Origin: a bacterium
GTDB taxonomy: Bacteria > Electryoneota > RPQS01
Reading direction: 5' to 3'
Assembly (NCBI GenBank): GCA_023382385.1
Contig: JAHDVH010000003.1
Coordinates: 248,001 to 312,000 of the forward strand
DNA length: 64,000 nt
Below are positions 32,680 to 42,583 of the stretch, in pieces (the stretch's first letter is position 1; each line of letters starts with the position of its first letter). The notes under the pieces were generated by a model. It was not told the origin of the DNA and did no database searches. It was given only the letters and a program-made list of their open reading frames with translations. Position numbers and translations under genes: made by a program.

Positions 32680-35102
32680 TTCGGACATTGGTGGATAAGA
32701 CCTGCTTTCAGGTTCTTCTCCTCCATATAGTTGTTCCCGCAGGCCGGACACTTTTCCGCGATCGGTCTGTTCCAGCTGACAAAATCACAGTTGGGATAAT
32801 TGGAGCATCCGAAGAAGAGTTTTCCCCGTCTCGATTTGCGTGCACTGATCTTTCCGCCACAGCCTTCGCGGGGACAGTCAATGGCGTTGGGGTCAGGCAT
32901 GGGCAGGATCGTCTTGCACTCGGGATAGCCTGTGCAACCTAAGAACCAGCCGAAGCGGCTGCGCTTGGGCGCCATCTGCTTCCCGCATTTCGGGCAGGGA
33001 GTTTCCGGCACTTCAGGCGCTTTCTCCCCTTCCAGCGGCTCAGTATAACGGCATTCGGGGTAATTCGTGCATGCGATGAACTTGCCCGCACGACCCCACT
33101 TCATGACCAATTCTCCGCCGCACTCCGGACAAGGCTTGTCCAGCACTTCCTGAGTGCCTTTCTTTATCTCGTCACGATTCTGCTTCACACGTTCGAGGTC
33201 GGCCGAAAATGGTTTGTAGAAGTCTTTCACGACCTTCTGCCACTTTACACCGTCATTCTCAATGGAGTCCAGCTCTTCTTCCATTTGAGCAGTGAACGAC
33301 ACGTTAAACACGTCCGGGAATTGCTCAATCAAGACCTTGTTGACGGCCTCGCCAAGCTCGGTCGGCTGGAAGCGTCGCTGCTCATTTGTGATGTACTTGC
33401 GTTTAACGAGTACCGAGATGATTTGAGCGTAGGTGCTCGGTCTTCCAATCCCGAGTTCGTCCAGAGTTTTCACCAAAGAGCCGGCATTGTATCGGGGAGG
33501 CGGCTCCGTGAAGTGCTGCGTGGGGGTAACTCTCTCCGCTGGATACTGCTTGCCAACCTTCAGTTCGGGCAGCTCATTGGTCATTTCCGTTTCAAGCTGC
33601 TCGCGCGCATCATGCGGCGTTTCGTCAGCCACTTCCGCAAGGACTTGCAGATGGCCCGGGAAAAGCATACGACGGCCGTTGGCGCGAAACTCGTACTTCC
33701 CGACCTCAAGCGTCGCGGTCGTCACTTCAAAGCGAGCCTCTTCCATTTGCGACGCAACAAAACGCTTCCAAATCAATTCGTATAACTTGAATTGTTCAGG
33801 CTTCAAGTATTTCTTGACTGACGACGGGTCGCGGGTCACATCCGTCGGACGGATCGCTTCATGCGCGTCTTGAGCCGCGTTCTTGGTCTTGAACAGGCGA
33901 GGATGGGCGGGCAGATACTCTTTTCCGTAGCGGTCCACGATGAACTCACGCAAGTGGGTCAAGGCTTCCGGAGAAACTCGCACGGAATCCGTACGCATGT
34001 ACGTGATTAGTCCGACCGAACCATCCTTGCCCAACTCCACGCCTTCATAGAGTTGTTGAGCCGCCGACATGGTTCTATCGTTGGAGAAACTTAATCGCCG
34101 TGCCGCATCCTGCTGCAGAGTCGATGTCGTGTACGGCGCGGAGGGCGAGGACTTGGTTGGGCGGGACTTGAGGTCCGTTAACTTGAACTCTTTTCCCGTG
34201 CATTCCTTGACAATTGCCTTCGCAGATTTCTCGTCCGAGACTTCCGCCTTCTTGCCGTCGATCTTTGAGAGTCTGGCTTCGAATGTCTCTTGCTTGCTTG
34301 CTGTAAGCAAGGCGGCAATCGTCCAATACTCCATCGGAGTAAAAGCGCGAATTTCGGCTTCTCGTTCACATATAAGCCGTAATGCAACCGATTGGACTCG
34401 GCCTGCCGACAGGCCACGAGCAATGATTTTCTGAAGCAGGGGAGACACTAAATAACCTACGAGGCGATCCAGCACACGGCGCGCCTGCTGCGCGTCCACT
34501 TTCTTACCGTCCAACTCACCCGGACGCGAGAGTGCCTTCTTGACGGCATCCCGCGTGATCTCGTTAAAAAGAACTCGGCGAATCTTCGTCTTGTGCTGAG
34601 GGTCTATCTCCTCTGCTATGTGGAAGGCGATCGCCTCGCCTTCGCGGTCAGGGTCCGTCGCAATAAACACTTCCGAAGCATCCCGCGCATTTCGGCGGAG
34701 CATCGTCAAAACGTCTTCTTTCCCGCTTATCGTGACGTACTCGGGTTCGAAATTATTCTTAAGGTCAACTCCGAGTTTCTTCTCTGGGAGGTCGCGCACG
34801 TGGCCTACTGATGCGGCCACCGCATATTCCTTCCCGAGATAACCCGACAAAGTGCGCGCCTTCGCCGGTGATTCGACAATAACGAATTTGCGCCCAACCG
34901 CTGACACTTCGTGCATTGCAGCACTGCGGGACGGCCTCCTTGTCGCCGCGCCCGTTCGCGCAGCCGATGCCTTTTTTGAGGAAGTCGCTTCTCGCGACAC
35001 AGACTTCTTTGACACCTTTTTTGTGGCGGAGGACGTCTTCTTTGCCGCAGTTTTTGCGGATTTTGACGCGCTTTTCTTCTTTGTTGTTTTCTTGGTCGGC
35101 AT
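32637..35102 (-). CDS. topA: DNA topoisomerase I TopA with lysine-rich N-terminal tail
   Basis: Type IA topoisomerase relaxing negative supercoils. Residues 1-62 are an unusual Lys/Ser/Ala-rich tail (KKTTKKKSASKSAKTAAKK type). The Toprim domain starts at ~72 with KFVIVESPAKA (Glu77) and has the TDPDREGEA acids (151, 153); the catalytic Tyr369 is in GLITYMRTDS. The C-terminus has four zinc-binding units, the first three of topoisomerase type (CPECGG...CTNYPEC, CPKCGK...CTGYPEC, CGGK...CSNYPNC) and a last CPACG...CPKC ribbon. Total 821 residues. A hairpin lies just upstream of its AAGGAT ribosome site. Confidence 0.96.
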   Translation of the reverse strand: MPTKKTTKKKSASKSAKTAAKKTSSATKKVSKKSVSREATSSKKASAARTGAATRRPSRSAAMHEVSAVGRKFVIVESPAKARTLSGYLGKEYAVAASVGHVRDLPEKKLGVDLKNNFEPEYVTISGKEDVLTMLRRNARDASEVFIATDPDREGEAIAFHIAEEIDPQHKTKIRRVLFNEITRDAVKKALSRPGELDGKKVDAQQARRVLDRLVGYLVSPLLQKIIARGLSAGRVQSVALRLICEREAEIRAFTPMEYWTIAALLTASKQETFEARLSKIDGKKAEVSDEKSAKAIVKECTGKEFKLTDLKSRPTKSSPSAPYTTSTLQQDAARRLSFSNDRTMSAAQQLYEGVELGKDGSVGLITYMRTDSVRVSPEALTHLREFIVDRYGKEYLPAHPRLFKTKNAAQDAHEAIRPTDVTRDPSSVKKYLKPEQFKLYELIWKRFVASQMEEARFEVTTATLEVGKYEFRANGRRMLFPGHLQVLAEVADETPHDAREQLETEMTNELPELKVGKQYPAERVTPTQHFTEPPPRYNAGSLVKTLDELGIGRPSTYAQIISVLVKRKYITNEQRRFQPTELGEAVNKVLIEQFPDVFNVSFTAQMEEELDSIENDGVKWQKVVKDFYKPFSADLERVKQNRDEIKKGTQEVLDKPCPECGGELVMKWGRAGKFIACTNYPECRYTEPLEGEKAPEVPETPCPKCGKQMAPKRSRFGWFLGCTGYPECKTILPMPDPNAIDCPREGCGGKISARKSRRGKLFFGCSNYPNCDFVSWNRPIAEKCPACGNNYMEEKNLKAGLIHQCPKCKHKIEIEQAAKS

Positions 35103-35118
35103 ATCCTTCAGAAAGCAA

Positions 35119-35144
35119 AAGCTTCGAGCACAGGCTCAAAGCTT
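35119..35144 (-). promoter_or_regulatory. Hairpin in the topA leader
   Basis: On the minus strand AAGCTTTGAGC pairs with GCTCGAAGCTT (11 bp, one U-G) around loop CUGU, 17-42 bases before the topA start and directly upstream of its ribosome site; TTTTGCTTTC overlaps and follows the 3' arm. It could be a weak terminator or affect translation. A perfect 10-bp palindrome GTAACGTTAC lies next to it at 35150-35159. Confidence 0.5.
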
Positions 35145-35234
35145 AGTGAGTAACGTTACGAATGGCAGCCGAATTGTGCGGCTAATTCCATGAAAATCCG
35201 TGGATTCTGCCCGTTTTTCAGGCAAGCTTCCGTC

Positions 35235-35711
35235 TTAATGTATCAGTTCAGGCGACATGCGAGCCGAGGCAGCCGGCATCATGCTTTCACCGGGAAGCAA
35301 CTCTTTCTCAAACAGATGGGTGGCCACCATGAGTTTCATCTCAGAAACATCGGCGGCAGGCGATCCCATCATCACGCATCGCTCAATGAGCTCTTCAGTA
35401 TCGCCGTGAGTCAACACACCCAAACGGAGTAACTGCAGGATATGGCCCAGAGCTTCACTACTGATGTAATTGGATTCAATCTCGTGCAGGACACGATAGG
35501 CATTGGGATTGACCGGCTCCTGAATCTGCGAACGCTGCCTCGTCCCTGCCATGCGGTGATTGAACACCGAAAAGGCCGTCGCCACTTCACGCCGAGAAAA
35601 ACCCTGTCGAATCAAGTCTTCAGAGATACCATCAATTTCATCCAGATTTACACGGCGAGATTCAATTTCGCCGATTACATACAAAATAATCTCAACGATC
35701 CGTTGGTCCAT
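35235..35711 (-). CDS. smg: Smg/DUF494 family protein
   Basis: A 158-residue protein of the Smg (DUF494) family, whose molecular role is not known. The ATG at 35711 has an AGGAAGG site 7 bases upstream; the in-frame ATG at 35756 lacks one. Family features are the N-terminal RIVEIILYVIGEIESR, a helical FSRREVATAFSVFNH segment, RVLHEIESNYISSEALGHILQLLRLGVLT, and the LIERCVMM end. In proteobacteria smg lies just before topA, as here, which supports the call. Confidence 0.87.
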   Translation of the reverse strand: MDQRIVEIILYVIGEIESRRVNLDEIDGISEDLIRQGFSRREVATAFSVFNHRMAGTRQRSQIQEPVNPNAYRVLHEIESNYISSEALGHILQLLRLGVLTHGDTEELIERCVMMGSPAADVSEMKLMVATHLFEKELLPGESMMPAASARMSPELIH

Positions 35712-35826
35712 GCAGTGGCCTTCCTTGTTACCTCCGAAATCGGGGGTTGGTTCCACGGTAAAGCTGCCGGCATTCTAAGTGAAGGGCAGTATTACTTTTA
35801 GCCATCAGTCTCCCTGCTACCGCCTC

Positions 35827-35855
35827 ATTGTAAGGAAAAAAACTGCTAAAGGCAA
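35827..35855 (-). promoter_or_regulatory. Sigma70-type promoter for smg-topA
   Basis: Minus strand TTGCCT (35850-35855), 17-base spacer containing T7, then TACAAT (35827-35832, 5 of 6). It lies in the 150-base gap between secA and smg and would drive the smg-topA-xerC-hpf-hprK-PTS run with a leader of about 110 bases. Confidence 0.6.
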
Positions 35856-35861
35856 GCCTTC

Positions 35862-38800
35862 TCAGCCTGAAACTTCTTCGGTCGCGCCGTGGCACTTCTT
35901 ATACTTTTTCCCGCTTCCACAAGGACATGGGTCATTTCTACCCACGCGAGCCCCGACCCTTACCGGTTCCTTCTTTCCGACCTGCGTGGCACCGCCAGCT
36001 TGCGCAGAAGGCTGGCCGCCCCCTTGTGTGGACGCTTGACTATAGGCTAATCCTGCCGCGCTTGCATGGGAATACGTCATAGCAGGAGTCCTGCTTACTC
36101 TCGGTTGCGACGGGATTTCACCGCCCTGCTGCTCCGCCTGGAGGCGATAGCTGAAAATAATTCTAAGTGCATCGGCGTTGACCTCGTCCAACATCCCCTG
36201 GAAGAGCTTGAAACCCTCCTTCTTATACTCAATCAACGGGTCCTTTTGACCATAGGCGCGCAGACCGACGCCCTCTTTGAGACCATCCATCGCATACAGG
36301 TGGTCTTTCCACTTCATGTCAATAACGCGGAGGATTGCCTGTCTCTGCAGTTCACGGAACAATTCCTCTCCAAGCAGGGCTCCGCGGTTGGCTCGTGCCT
36401 CTTCAATCTTGCGGGTCAGACTATCATGCTGTTGTGCAGGGGAAGAGTGGAAGAATTCCTCATCGCGCGACAGATCGATGAGAAATGTCCGCATAATTTC
36501 TTCGGTGAAGGCTTCGCGATTCAGGTCATCGCCCTCACCGTGCTTCTCGAAAATGTAATCCACATAGTCGCCGATCATTTCGTCGATCAGCGCAGAGGGG
36601 TCTTCGCCTCGCAAGGCGATGTTTCGGCGCGAGTAAACAACCGAGCGCTGCTGGTTCATTACATCGTCGTATTCCAGCAAGTGCTTGCGGATAGAGAAGT
36701 TATATTCTTCGACGCGCTGTTGAGCACGACTAATCGAACGGGTTATCATACCCGCCGAGATGACCTCTCCTTCCTTCAGTCCAAGGCGGTCCATGACGGA
36801 GGCCATCCGATCCGAGCCAAAAAGACGCATCAAATCATCTTCAAGGGAAACGTAGAACTGACTGGATCCGGGGTCACCCTGACGACCCGCGCGGCCGCGA
36901 AGCTGACGGTCAATCCGGCGAGATTCGTGACGCTCTGTTCCCAGAATGAAGAGACCGCCCTCCGCATTGGATTTGTCGTTCTCATCGCCAGACCAGTTGA
37001 CGACGCCCGGTCCCAGTTTGATATCTGTGCCGCGACCGGCCATGTTGGTCGCGATCGTGACCGCACCGATTTGACCTGCCTTGGCAATGATTTCCGCTTC
37101 CTTCTGATGTTGTTTAGCGTTTAACACCTCATGCGGAATTCGACGACCCTTCAGCATGCGCGAAAGCAATTCTGAAGCTTCAACCGACGCAGTTCCTACG
37201 AGCACGGGTTGGCGATTCGTGTGCAGCTCGGCAATGCGTTCGACAATTGCGTTATACTTCTCGCGCTTCGTGCGGTAGATGAGATCGTTCATGTCATTAC
37301 GACGTATCGGCTGATGCGTCGGAATGACCATAACTTCAAGCTTGTAAATCGAGTAAAACTCAGACTCCTCCGTCTCCGCAGTTCCCGTCATGCCCGCGAG
37401 CTTGCTATAGAGTCTGAAGTAATTCTGCAGTGTGATCGTGGCGATCGTCTGTGTTTCCCGCTCGATCTTGACGCCTTCCTTGGCCTCAATCGCCTGATGC
37501 AATCCGTCAGAATACCTGCGTCCAGAAAGGATGCGGCCCGTGAACTCATCCACGATTTGCACCTTACCATCCTGAACGACGTACTCTACGTCCTTTTCGT
37601 AAAGGCAATAGGCTTTCAGAAGCTGCGCAACATTCTGGACACGCTCTGCACGGTGTGCGTAGACGCTCTGCATTTCGGTCTTCTTGGCCGCACGCTCCTC
37701 CGCGGAGAGGGATTCATTCGCGTCCAATTTCGCAAATTCATCCGCGAGGTCCGGGAGCAGGAAGAGATCCGGGTCGCCGCCATAGTATTTGGTTAACTGC
37801 AGGCGTCCCTGCTCCGTCAAATCGGTCTGATGCGATTTCTCTTCGATCGAGAAATACAGCTCCTCGTCGAGCTCGTGCATCTTCTTGTCGCGAAGATACT
37901 CATTTTCAACGCGTTGACGTAGCTGGACGTTCGACGGCTCCTGAAACAACTTCAGAGTGCGCTTGTGCTTGGGGTAGCCGCGATGAAGTTTCAGCAATCG
38001 CTTGCCAACTTCATATTCATCGAACTTCGGCTCAGTCAACATCTTTTCGACTTCGTCGGCAAGTCGAATTATCAACTGTGATTGCAGCCGCACCAGCTGT
38101 TCAACCGGCGGTTTCATCTCGTCAAACCGCTGTGTGGAGTGCTCGACCGGCCCAGAGATAATCAGCGGAGTACGCGCTTCATCAATCAGCACGCTGTCCA
38201 CTTCGTCGACGATTGCAAAGTGATGTCCGCGTTGCACAACATAGTCCATGTGCAGGGCCATGTTGTCGCGCAAATAGTCAAAGCCAAACTCGTTGTTTGT
38301 GCCGTAGGTGATGTCCTTGCCGTACTCTTCTCTCCGACGATGGGGCGGCATGTCCGAAGTAATAACACCTACAGACAACCCGAGCATTTGAAAGACCGGA
38401 CCCATCCATTCGGCGTCGCGTTGAGCCAAGTAGTCATTGACCGTGACAAGGTGCGCACCTTTCCCGGGCAATGCATTCAAGTACAATGCAAACGTTGCGA
38501 CGAGAGTCTTACCTTCACCCGTCGCCATTTCAGCGATTTTCCCTTGATGAAGTGCAATTCCACCAATGATTTGCACATCATAAGGAATCATGTTCCACGT
38601 CACCTTTTGCCCGCGAACTTCGTATTCGTGGCCAACTAATCGACGGCAGGCATTCTTCACGGCGGCGTACGCTTCGACCATCAGGTCATCAAGTGTTTCC
38701 CCGTCTGCCAAGCGCGCCCGAAACTCATCAGTTTTCGCGCGGAGTTCATCGTCGGTCAGCGATTGGAATTCAGCTTCCCATTTATTCACGGCTTCAACCA

Positions 38801-38870
38801 GAGGACGCAGCTTCTTTGCCGCGCGGTCGTGCTTTGTGCCGAATATCTTGGAGAGGATTAGGTCGAACAT
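35862..38870 (-). CDS. secA: Preprotein translocase ATPase SecA
   Basis: Motor of Sec-dependent export. The 1002 residues show [25 protein letters not shown] (Walker A near 110-120, seen as [11 protein letters not shown]), the [13 protein letters not shown] and [16 protein letters not shown] motifs, [19 protein letters not shown], the [12 protein letters not shown] and [12 protein letters not shown] motor II motifs, and a C-terminal SEC-C zinc site ([18 protein letters not shown]) that binds SecB or phospholipid. A Gly/Ala/Gln-rich linker precedes the zinc site. An AAGGG site lies just before the ATG. Confidence 0.97.
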   Translation of the reverse strand: MFDLILSKIFGTKHDRAAKKLRPLVEAVNKWEAEFQSLTDDELRAKTDEFRARLADGETLDDLMVEAYAAVKNACRRLVGHEYEVRGQKVTWNMIPYDVQIIGGIALHQGKIAEMATGEGKTLVATFALYLNALPGKGAHLVTVNDYLAQRDAEWMGPVFQMLGLSVGVITSDMPPHRRREEYGKDITYGTNNEFGFDYLRDNMALHMDYVVQRGHHFAIVDEVDSVLIDEARTPLIISGPVEHSTQRFDEMKPPVEQLVRLQSQLIIRLADEVEKMLTEPKFDEYEVGKRLLKLHRGYPKHKRTLKLFQEPSNVQLRQRVENEYLRDKKMHELDEELYFSIEEKSHQTDLTEQGRLQLTKYYGGDPDLFLLPDLADEFAKLDANESLSAEERAAKKTEMQSVYAHRAERVQNVAQLLKAYCLYEKDVEYVVQDGKVQIVDEFTGRILSGRRYSDGLHQAIEAKEGVKIERETQTIATITLQNYFRLYSKLAGMTGTAETEESEFYSIYKLEVMVIPTHQPIRRNDMNDLIYRTKREKYNAIVERIAELHTNRQPVLVGTASVEASELLSRMLKGRRIPHEVLNAKQHQKEAEIIAKAGQIGAVTIATNMAGRGTDIKLGPGVVNWSGDENDKSNAEGGLFILGTERHESRRIDRQLRGRAGRQGDPGSSQFYVSLEDDLMRLFGSDRMASVMDRLGLKEGEVISAGMITRSISRAQQRVEEYNFSIRKHLLEYDDVMNQQRSVVYSRRNIALRGEDPSALIDEMIGDYVDYIFEKHGEGDDLNREAFTEEIMRTFLIDLSRDEEFFHSSPAQQHDSLTRKIEEARANRGALLGEELFRELQRQAILRVIDMKWKDHLYAMDGLKEGVGLRAYGQKDPLIEYKKEGFKLFQGMLDEVNADALRIIFSYRLQAEQQGGEIPSQPRVSRTPAMTYSHASAAGLAYSQASTQGGGQPSAQAGGATQVGKKEPVRVGARVGRNDPCPCGSGKKYKKCHGATEEVSG

Positions 38871-38904
38871 GATCCCTTAGGTGTCGTACTTTGAGGAATG
38901 ATTC

Positions 38905-38924
38905 GGGCGGCACGTTTGCCGCCC
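38905..38924. other. GC-rich inverted repeat between phosphoesterase gene and secA
   Basis: A 7-bp perfect stem (GGGCGGC/GCCGCCC) with a 6-base loop in the 77-base gap, 24-43 bases downstream of the phosphoesterase stop on the minus strand. No U-run follows, so it may be a weak or factor-dependent terminator, or an mRNA-end stabiliser. Confidence 0.45.
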
Positions 38925-38947
38925 TTCCGTTGCTGCAACAGATTTCC

Positions 38948-39628
38948 TTACATTCCGATGAATAATCTTGAGGCCAGAAACTCCGGCAATCCCGCGTCGC
39001 GAATCGCTTGTGCGGCTTTCAGGATGTCGTAGCTAACACGACTCCAGCGAAAACTGCCGGTCTCCGTGTCAAAAACCACATAGCTTGCCTGTGGATTTCT
39101 GTCCCGAGGTTGACCGACTGATCCAACGTTGATAATGCGACGATTCTCAGGGCCGGCAAAGTGTGCTGGAATGTGAGAGTGCCCAATGAAGGCAGTACGG
39201 CCAGGCGGCATTGCGTCAAAATGCTGAATGGCTTCGTCGGGGTTATGAATGTAGTTCCACGCGCCCGGGTCCTTGGGAGTCGCATGAACACACAGTACAC
39301 TCTCGACAGAATGAACGAGCGGCAGACCTTTAAGCCAGTTCAGATGGCTGTCGTCCATCACGTTTACCGACCATTCAATCGCAGAACGCGCGTACGCATT
39401 AAAGAACTGCATCGGTGTCAAACCGCAAAGCGCAGAGTCATGGTTACCCATAACGCAGGCGAAGCATTTCTCGCGTACAAGCTCGCAACAGTCATTAGGA
39501 CTTGCACCGTATCCAACAATGTCGCCAAGGCAGATGATTGACGCGAGGCCCTGGCGCTCACAATCTTCAATAACCGCTTCGAGGGCAGGCAGGTTCCCGT
39601 GAATGTCTGAGATGATTCCAAGTTTCAT
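38948..39628 (-). CDS. Calcineurin-like metallophosphoesterase (YfcE/MPE type)
   Basis: A 226-residue phosphoesterase with the full metal-binding set: GIISDIHGN (D-x-H), CLGDIVGYGASP (GD), VMGNHD (GNHD), CVHATP and FIGHSHIPAHF (G-H-S-H), and NVGSVGQPRD. Its closest recognisable group comprises small single-domain bacterial phosphodiesterases; the substrate is unknown. It overlaps the nusB stop as ATGA (39625-39628), so it is translationally coupled to it. Confidence 0.87.
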   Translation of the reverse strand: MKLGIISDIHGNLPALEAVIEDCERQGLASIICLGDIVGYGASPNDCCELVREKCFACVMGNHDSALCGLTPMQFFNAYARSAIEWSVNVMDDSHLNWLKGLPLVHSVESVLCVHATPKDPGAWNYIHNPDEAIQHFDAMPPGRTAFIGHSHIPAHFAGPENRRIINVGSVGQPRDRNPQASYVVFDTETGSFRWSRVSYDILKAAQAIRDAGLPEFLASRLFIGM

Positions 39629-40071
39629 TGGGGTTCCGCAGCAGCGTGCTTCTGTTTGCGTGTATCAGTCTTCTTGAGCTCCGCGCAAACCGCATCGAGA
39701 ATACCGTTCACGAAGCGACCGCTCTGCGCGGTTGAATACTGCTTCGCCAGTTCGATTGCTTCATTAATCGTGACTTTGAACGGTATGTCGTCAAAGTACA
39801 AGAACTCGGCTATTGCCATACGCAGAATAATCAGGTCAAGAACGGCGAGCCTTGCGAGGTCCCACTTCTGGACCGCTCGGCGAATTGCTTGGTCAATCTG
39901 CTCATCTCCTGAAGCCGCGGCGTCGCAGAGCTTGCGGCAGAACTGCATATTCTGATCCTGCCGAGCGCCTTTCAAGATATCCGTAAAGCACTGTTCAACC
40001 GGATAGCCCGTTAAGCGCACCGCATAGAGTACCCGTAGTGCCCACTCGCGCGCCGATCGTCTGCTGCGCAT
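39625..40071 (-). CDS. nusB: Transcription antitermination factor NusB
   Basis: A 148-residue all-helical NusB, which with NusE/S10 binds boxA RNA in rRNA transcription. The N-terminal RRSAREWALRVLYAVRLTGYP replaces the common RRxARExALQxLYQ, and the C-terminal half shows DLARLAVLDLIILRMAIAEFLYFDDIPFKVTINEAIELAKQYST with the invariant NEAIELAK-Y-S segment and GRFVNGILDAV. It starts 20 bases downstream of ilvE. Confidence 0.92.
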   Translation of the reverse strand: MRSRRSAREWALRVLYAVRLTGYPVEQCFTDILKGARQDQNMQFCRKLCDAAASGDEQIDQAIRRAVQKWDLARLAVLDLIILRMAIAEFLYFDDIPFKVTINEAIELAKQYSTAQSGRFVNGILDAVCAELKKTDTRKQKHAAAEPQ

Positions 40072-40091
40072 GAAACTCTTTCTTTTAAGCC

Positions 40092-41051
40092 TTACAGCCA
40101 GTAATGTAAGCCGAGCGCGTCATCCCGGCGTCCTTCGATCATGTCGAAGTATGCGGTCTGGATTCTCTTCGTTATCGGTCCGGCCTTGCCTTCTCCGACG
40201 ATGACCTTATCCACCGATCTTACGGGAGTGATTTCCGCTGCGGTTCCCGAGAAGAATACTTCATCCGCTATATATAGCATCTCGCGCGGCACCAAACCTT
40301 CCGTCAGAGGAATGCCCATCTCATGTGCCAATTGAATCACGCAAGCACGCGTAATCCCCGGCAGCACCGATGCTCCGAGCGGCGGAGTAACGATCTTACC
40401 GTCGCGAACCACAAAGACATTCTCGCCAGAACCTTCGGAAATGTAACCGTTTGTATCAAGAGCAATGCCTTCGGTGAACCCGAAATTGGTCGCGTCAATG
40501 ACGTGCAGCTGTGAGTTAGCGTAATTGGCCGCCGACTTGGCGAGAGCAGGCATGGTGTTTGGCGCAATGCGACTCCAGCTTGAAACCATGACATCCACTC
40601 CCAGCTCAAGTGCTTCAGTTCCCAAGTACTTCCCCCAGCGGAGCGGGATCACGACGCACTCGGTCGGACACTCACGGGGGTGAACTCCCAGCGAGTGATA
40701 CCCCCGGAACAACAAGGGACGCAAATATGCTTCATCCATGTTGTTCGCCAACACAACCTCGGCACAGGCCAATTCAATCTGCTCATGCGTAAACGGGATG
40801 GGCATGCGATAGATCTTTGCCGAGTCAAGCAAGCGGCGAATGTGCTGCTTCAAACCCCAGATTGTTGTACCGCGCCCGGTTTTGTATGCACGAATGCCCT
40901 CAAATACGGCTGACCCGTAGTGCATCGCGTGAGTTGCCACATGAACGGTCGCTTCTTCCCAACGGATCAGCTTGCCGCTCATCCAAATCTTTAGAGTTTC
41001 GTCAAAGCGGGACTTTGCCACTTTCCGCTCCTCTTGTATGGTCGTTTCCAT
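40092..41051 (-). CDS. ilvE: Branched-chain amino-acid aminotransferase IlvE
   Basis: PLP-dependent fold IV transaminase interconverting Leu, Ile and Val with their keto acids. The 319 residues show the HYGSAVFEGIRAYKT motif, catalytic lysine in ALAKSAANYANSQL, ALDTNGYISEGSGENVFVV and PGITRACVIQLAHEMGI. D-amino-acid transaminase or ADC lyase are less likely given HYGSAVFEGIRAY. The start overlaps the acyl-CoA dehydrogenase stop by one base (TAATG). Its place at the end of an acyl-CoA catabolic run suggests that leucine/valine breakdown is the main direction here. Confidence 0.93.
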   Translation of the reverse strand: METTIQEERKVAKSRFDETLKIWMSGKLIRWEEATVHVATHAMHYGSAVFEGIRAYKTGRGTTIWGLKQHIRRLLDSAKIYRMPIPFTHEQIELACAEVVLANNMDEAYLRPLLFRGYHSLGVHPRECPTECVVIPLRWGKYLGTEALELGVDVMVSSWSRIAPNTMPALAKSAANYANSQLHVIDATNFGFTEGIALDTNGYISEGSGENVFVVRDGKIVTPPLGASVLPGITRACVIQLAHEMGIPLTEGLVPREMLYIADEVFFSGTAAEITPVRSVDKVIVGEGKAGPITKRIQTAYFDMIEGRRDDALGLHYWL

Positions 41052-42193
41052 TAGTTGCTCAATAGGTTTCTTGCAATAATTGTACGTTGTATTTCAGAAG
41101 TGCCTTCATAAATTTCCGTGACTTTTGCATCGCGAAGCATTCGCTCGACCGGGAAATCCTTCAGGTATCCATTTCCGCCATGAATTTGGACAGCTTCCAT
41201 CGCGACACGCATGACGATATCCGAAGCAAAGAGTTTTGCCATCGCGGCTTCGTGAGTAAAACGCTGACCGGTGTCCTTCTTTCGAGCGGCGCTGTAATTG
41301 AGTAGTCGTGCCGCTTCGGTTATCATCTCCATATCCGCAAGCTTGAATTGAATCGCTTGAAACTCTGAAATGGGGTGGCCAAACTGCTCGCGGATTTTTG
41401 CGTATTTGACGGCCTCTTCGAGCGCACCTTGCGCCAACCCGATTGCCTGAGCCGCTATCCCGATGCGGCCGCTGTCCAGCGCAGTCATCGCCACCTTGAA
41501 GCCGTCGCCTTCCTTCCCAAGCATGTTCTTGGACGGTACTCGGCACTCTTCAAGAATGATCATGCAGCAGTCCGAAGATCGAATGCCCATCTTCTTTTCA
41601 TTTGCGCCTCGTCTGAAGCCCGGCATCGTCGCGTCAACGATGAAGGCTGAAATGCCTTTTGCCTTCTGTGCTTTATCGGTCCGAGCCATCACAATATAGG
41701 TGTCAGACATCAGACCGTTGGTGATAAATGCCTTTTCTCCGGTCAAGATGTAGTCATCTCCGTCCTTTACGGCTGACATCATCAATCCGCCTGCGTCCGA
41801 GCCGACTCCAGGTTCAGTCAAACAAAAGGCACCAAGCAGCTTGCCTTCGGCAAGTGGCTTCAGGTATCTCTCGTGCTGATCCGGTGTTCCAAACTTCTGC
41901 AGTGGATAACAGACGAGCGAATTATTCACGGAGACAATCACACCTACTGAAGGATCTACTCGTGAGAGTTCTTCAATGACGATCGCGTAGGTGACGGTAT
42001 CCATACCTGCGCCGCCGAGATTCTCCGGAGTGTTGACCCCCATAAATCCAAGCTCACCTATCTTCTTGATTATGTCCTTGGGAAATTCGCTGCGCTCATC
42101 GCGTTCTGCCACGGTCGGGCGGATTTCCCTTTCAGCGAAGTCACGTATAACGCTTTTGACCTCAAGCTGCTGTTCAGTTAAGAGATGATCCAT
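41051..42193 (-). CDS. Acyl-CoA dehydrogenase, short-chain (butyryl-CoA) type
   Basis: FAD-dependent enzyme of 380 residues. [17 protein letters not shown] and [18 protein letters not shown] match the flavin/substrate loops, and the catalytic Glu is in the C-terminal [18 protein letters not shown], the position used by short- and medium-chain acyl-CoA dehydrogenases (isovaleryl-CoA dehydrogenase has Ala here). It would introduce a double bond in butyryl-CoA or a related acyl-CoA. Neighbours are ybjQ, hbd and thiolase upstream and ilvE downstream. An electron-transfer flavoprotein is not in the window. Confidence 0.92.
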   Translation of the reverse strand: MDHLLTEQQLEVKSVIRDFAEREIRPTVAERDERSEFPKDIIKKIGELGFMGVNTPENLGGAGMDTVTYAIVIEELSRVDPSVGVIVSVNNSLVCYPLQKFGTPDQHERYLKPLAEGKLLGAFCLTEPGVGSDAGGLMMSAVKDGDDYILTGEKAFITNGLMSDTYIVMARTDKAQKAKGISAFIVDATMPGFRRGANEKKMGIRSSDCCMIILEECRVPSKNMLGKEGDGFKVAMTALDSGRIGIAAQAIGLAQGALEEAVKYAKIREQFGHPISEFQAIQFKLADMEMITEAARLLNYSAARKKDTGQRFTHEAAMAKLFASDIVMRVAMEAVQIHGGNGYLKDFPVERMLRDAKVTEIYEGTSEIQRTIIARNLLSN

Positions 42194-42250
42194 TTATGAT
42201 AGTTTGCTGAATGAGGAATGATGTCTAATTCTGTATTGACCAAACACTTG

Positions 42251-42574
42251 TCACGCGGAAACCTTGACAGCAGTTCCCGAGGCGGAAACCATCAGCATTG
42301 ATCCGCCTGATCCAATGACTTCGTAGTCAAGATCCACCCCAACGACCGCATTCGCGCCGAGTGCGCGGGCATTTTCCGAGAGTTCCTGCAACGCAAGATC
42401 ACGTGCTTTTCTCAATTCATTCTCATAGGCGGCGCTGCGCCCACCCACTATGTCACGAATTCCCGCAAAGAGATCCTTAAAGATGTTTGCTCCTACTATC
42501 GCCTCACCGGCAACAACGCCAAGATAACCTTCAATTTTGCGCCCTTCGACGGAAGGAGTAGTTGTAATAATCAT
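42251..42574 (-). CDS. YbjQ/UPF0145 family protein
   Basis: A 107-residue YbjQ family protein forming a small alpha/beta oligomer; sometimes annotated as heavy-metal-binding but its role is not established. Features are the start [24 protein letters not shown] and [20 protein letters not shown]. It lies between hbd (9 bases) and the acyl-CoA dehydrogenase gene (57 bases) and is probably part of the same transcript. Confidence 0.9.
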   Translation of the reverse strand: MIITTTPSVEGRKIEGYLGVVAGEAIVGANIFKDLFAGIRDIVGGRSAAYENELRKARDLALQELSENARALGANAVVGVDLDYEVIGSGGSMLMVSASGTAVKVSA

Positions 42575-42583
42575 CTCTGCAGC

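Noticed and set aside
36066-37124. 352-codon plus-strand open frame opposite secA
   Set aside because: Entirely antisense to the intact secA gene; its sequence has no recognisable domain and arises from codon bias of the true gene.
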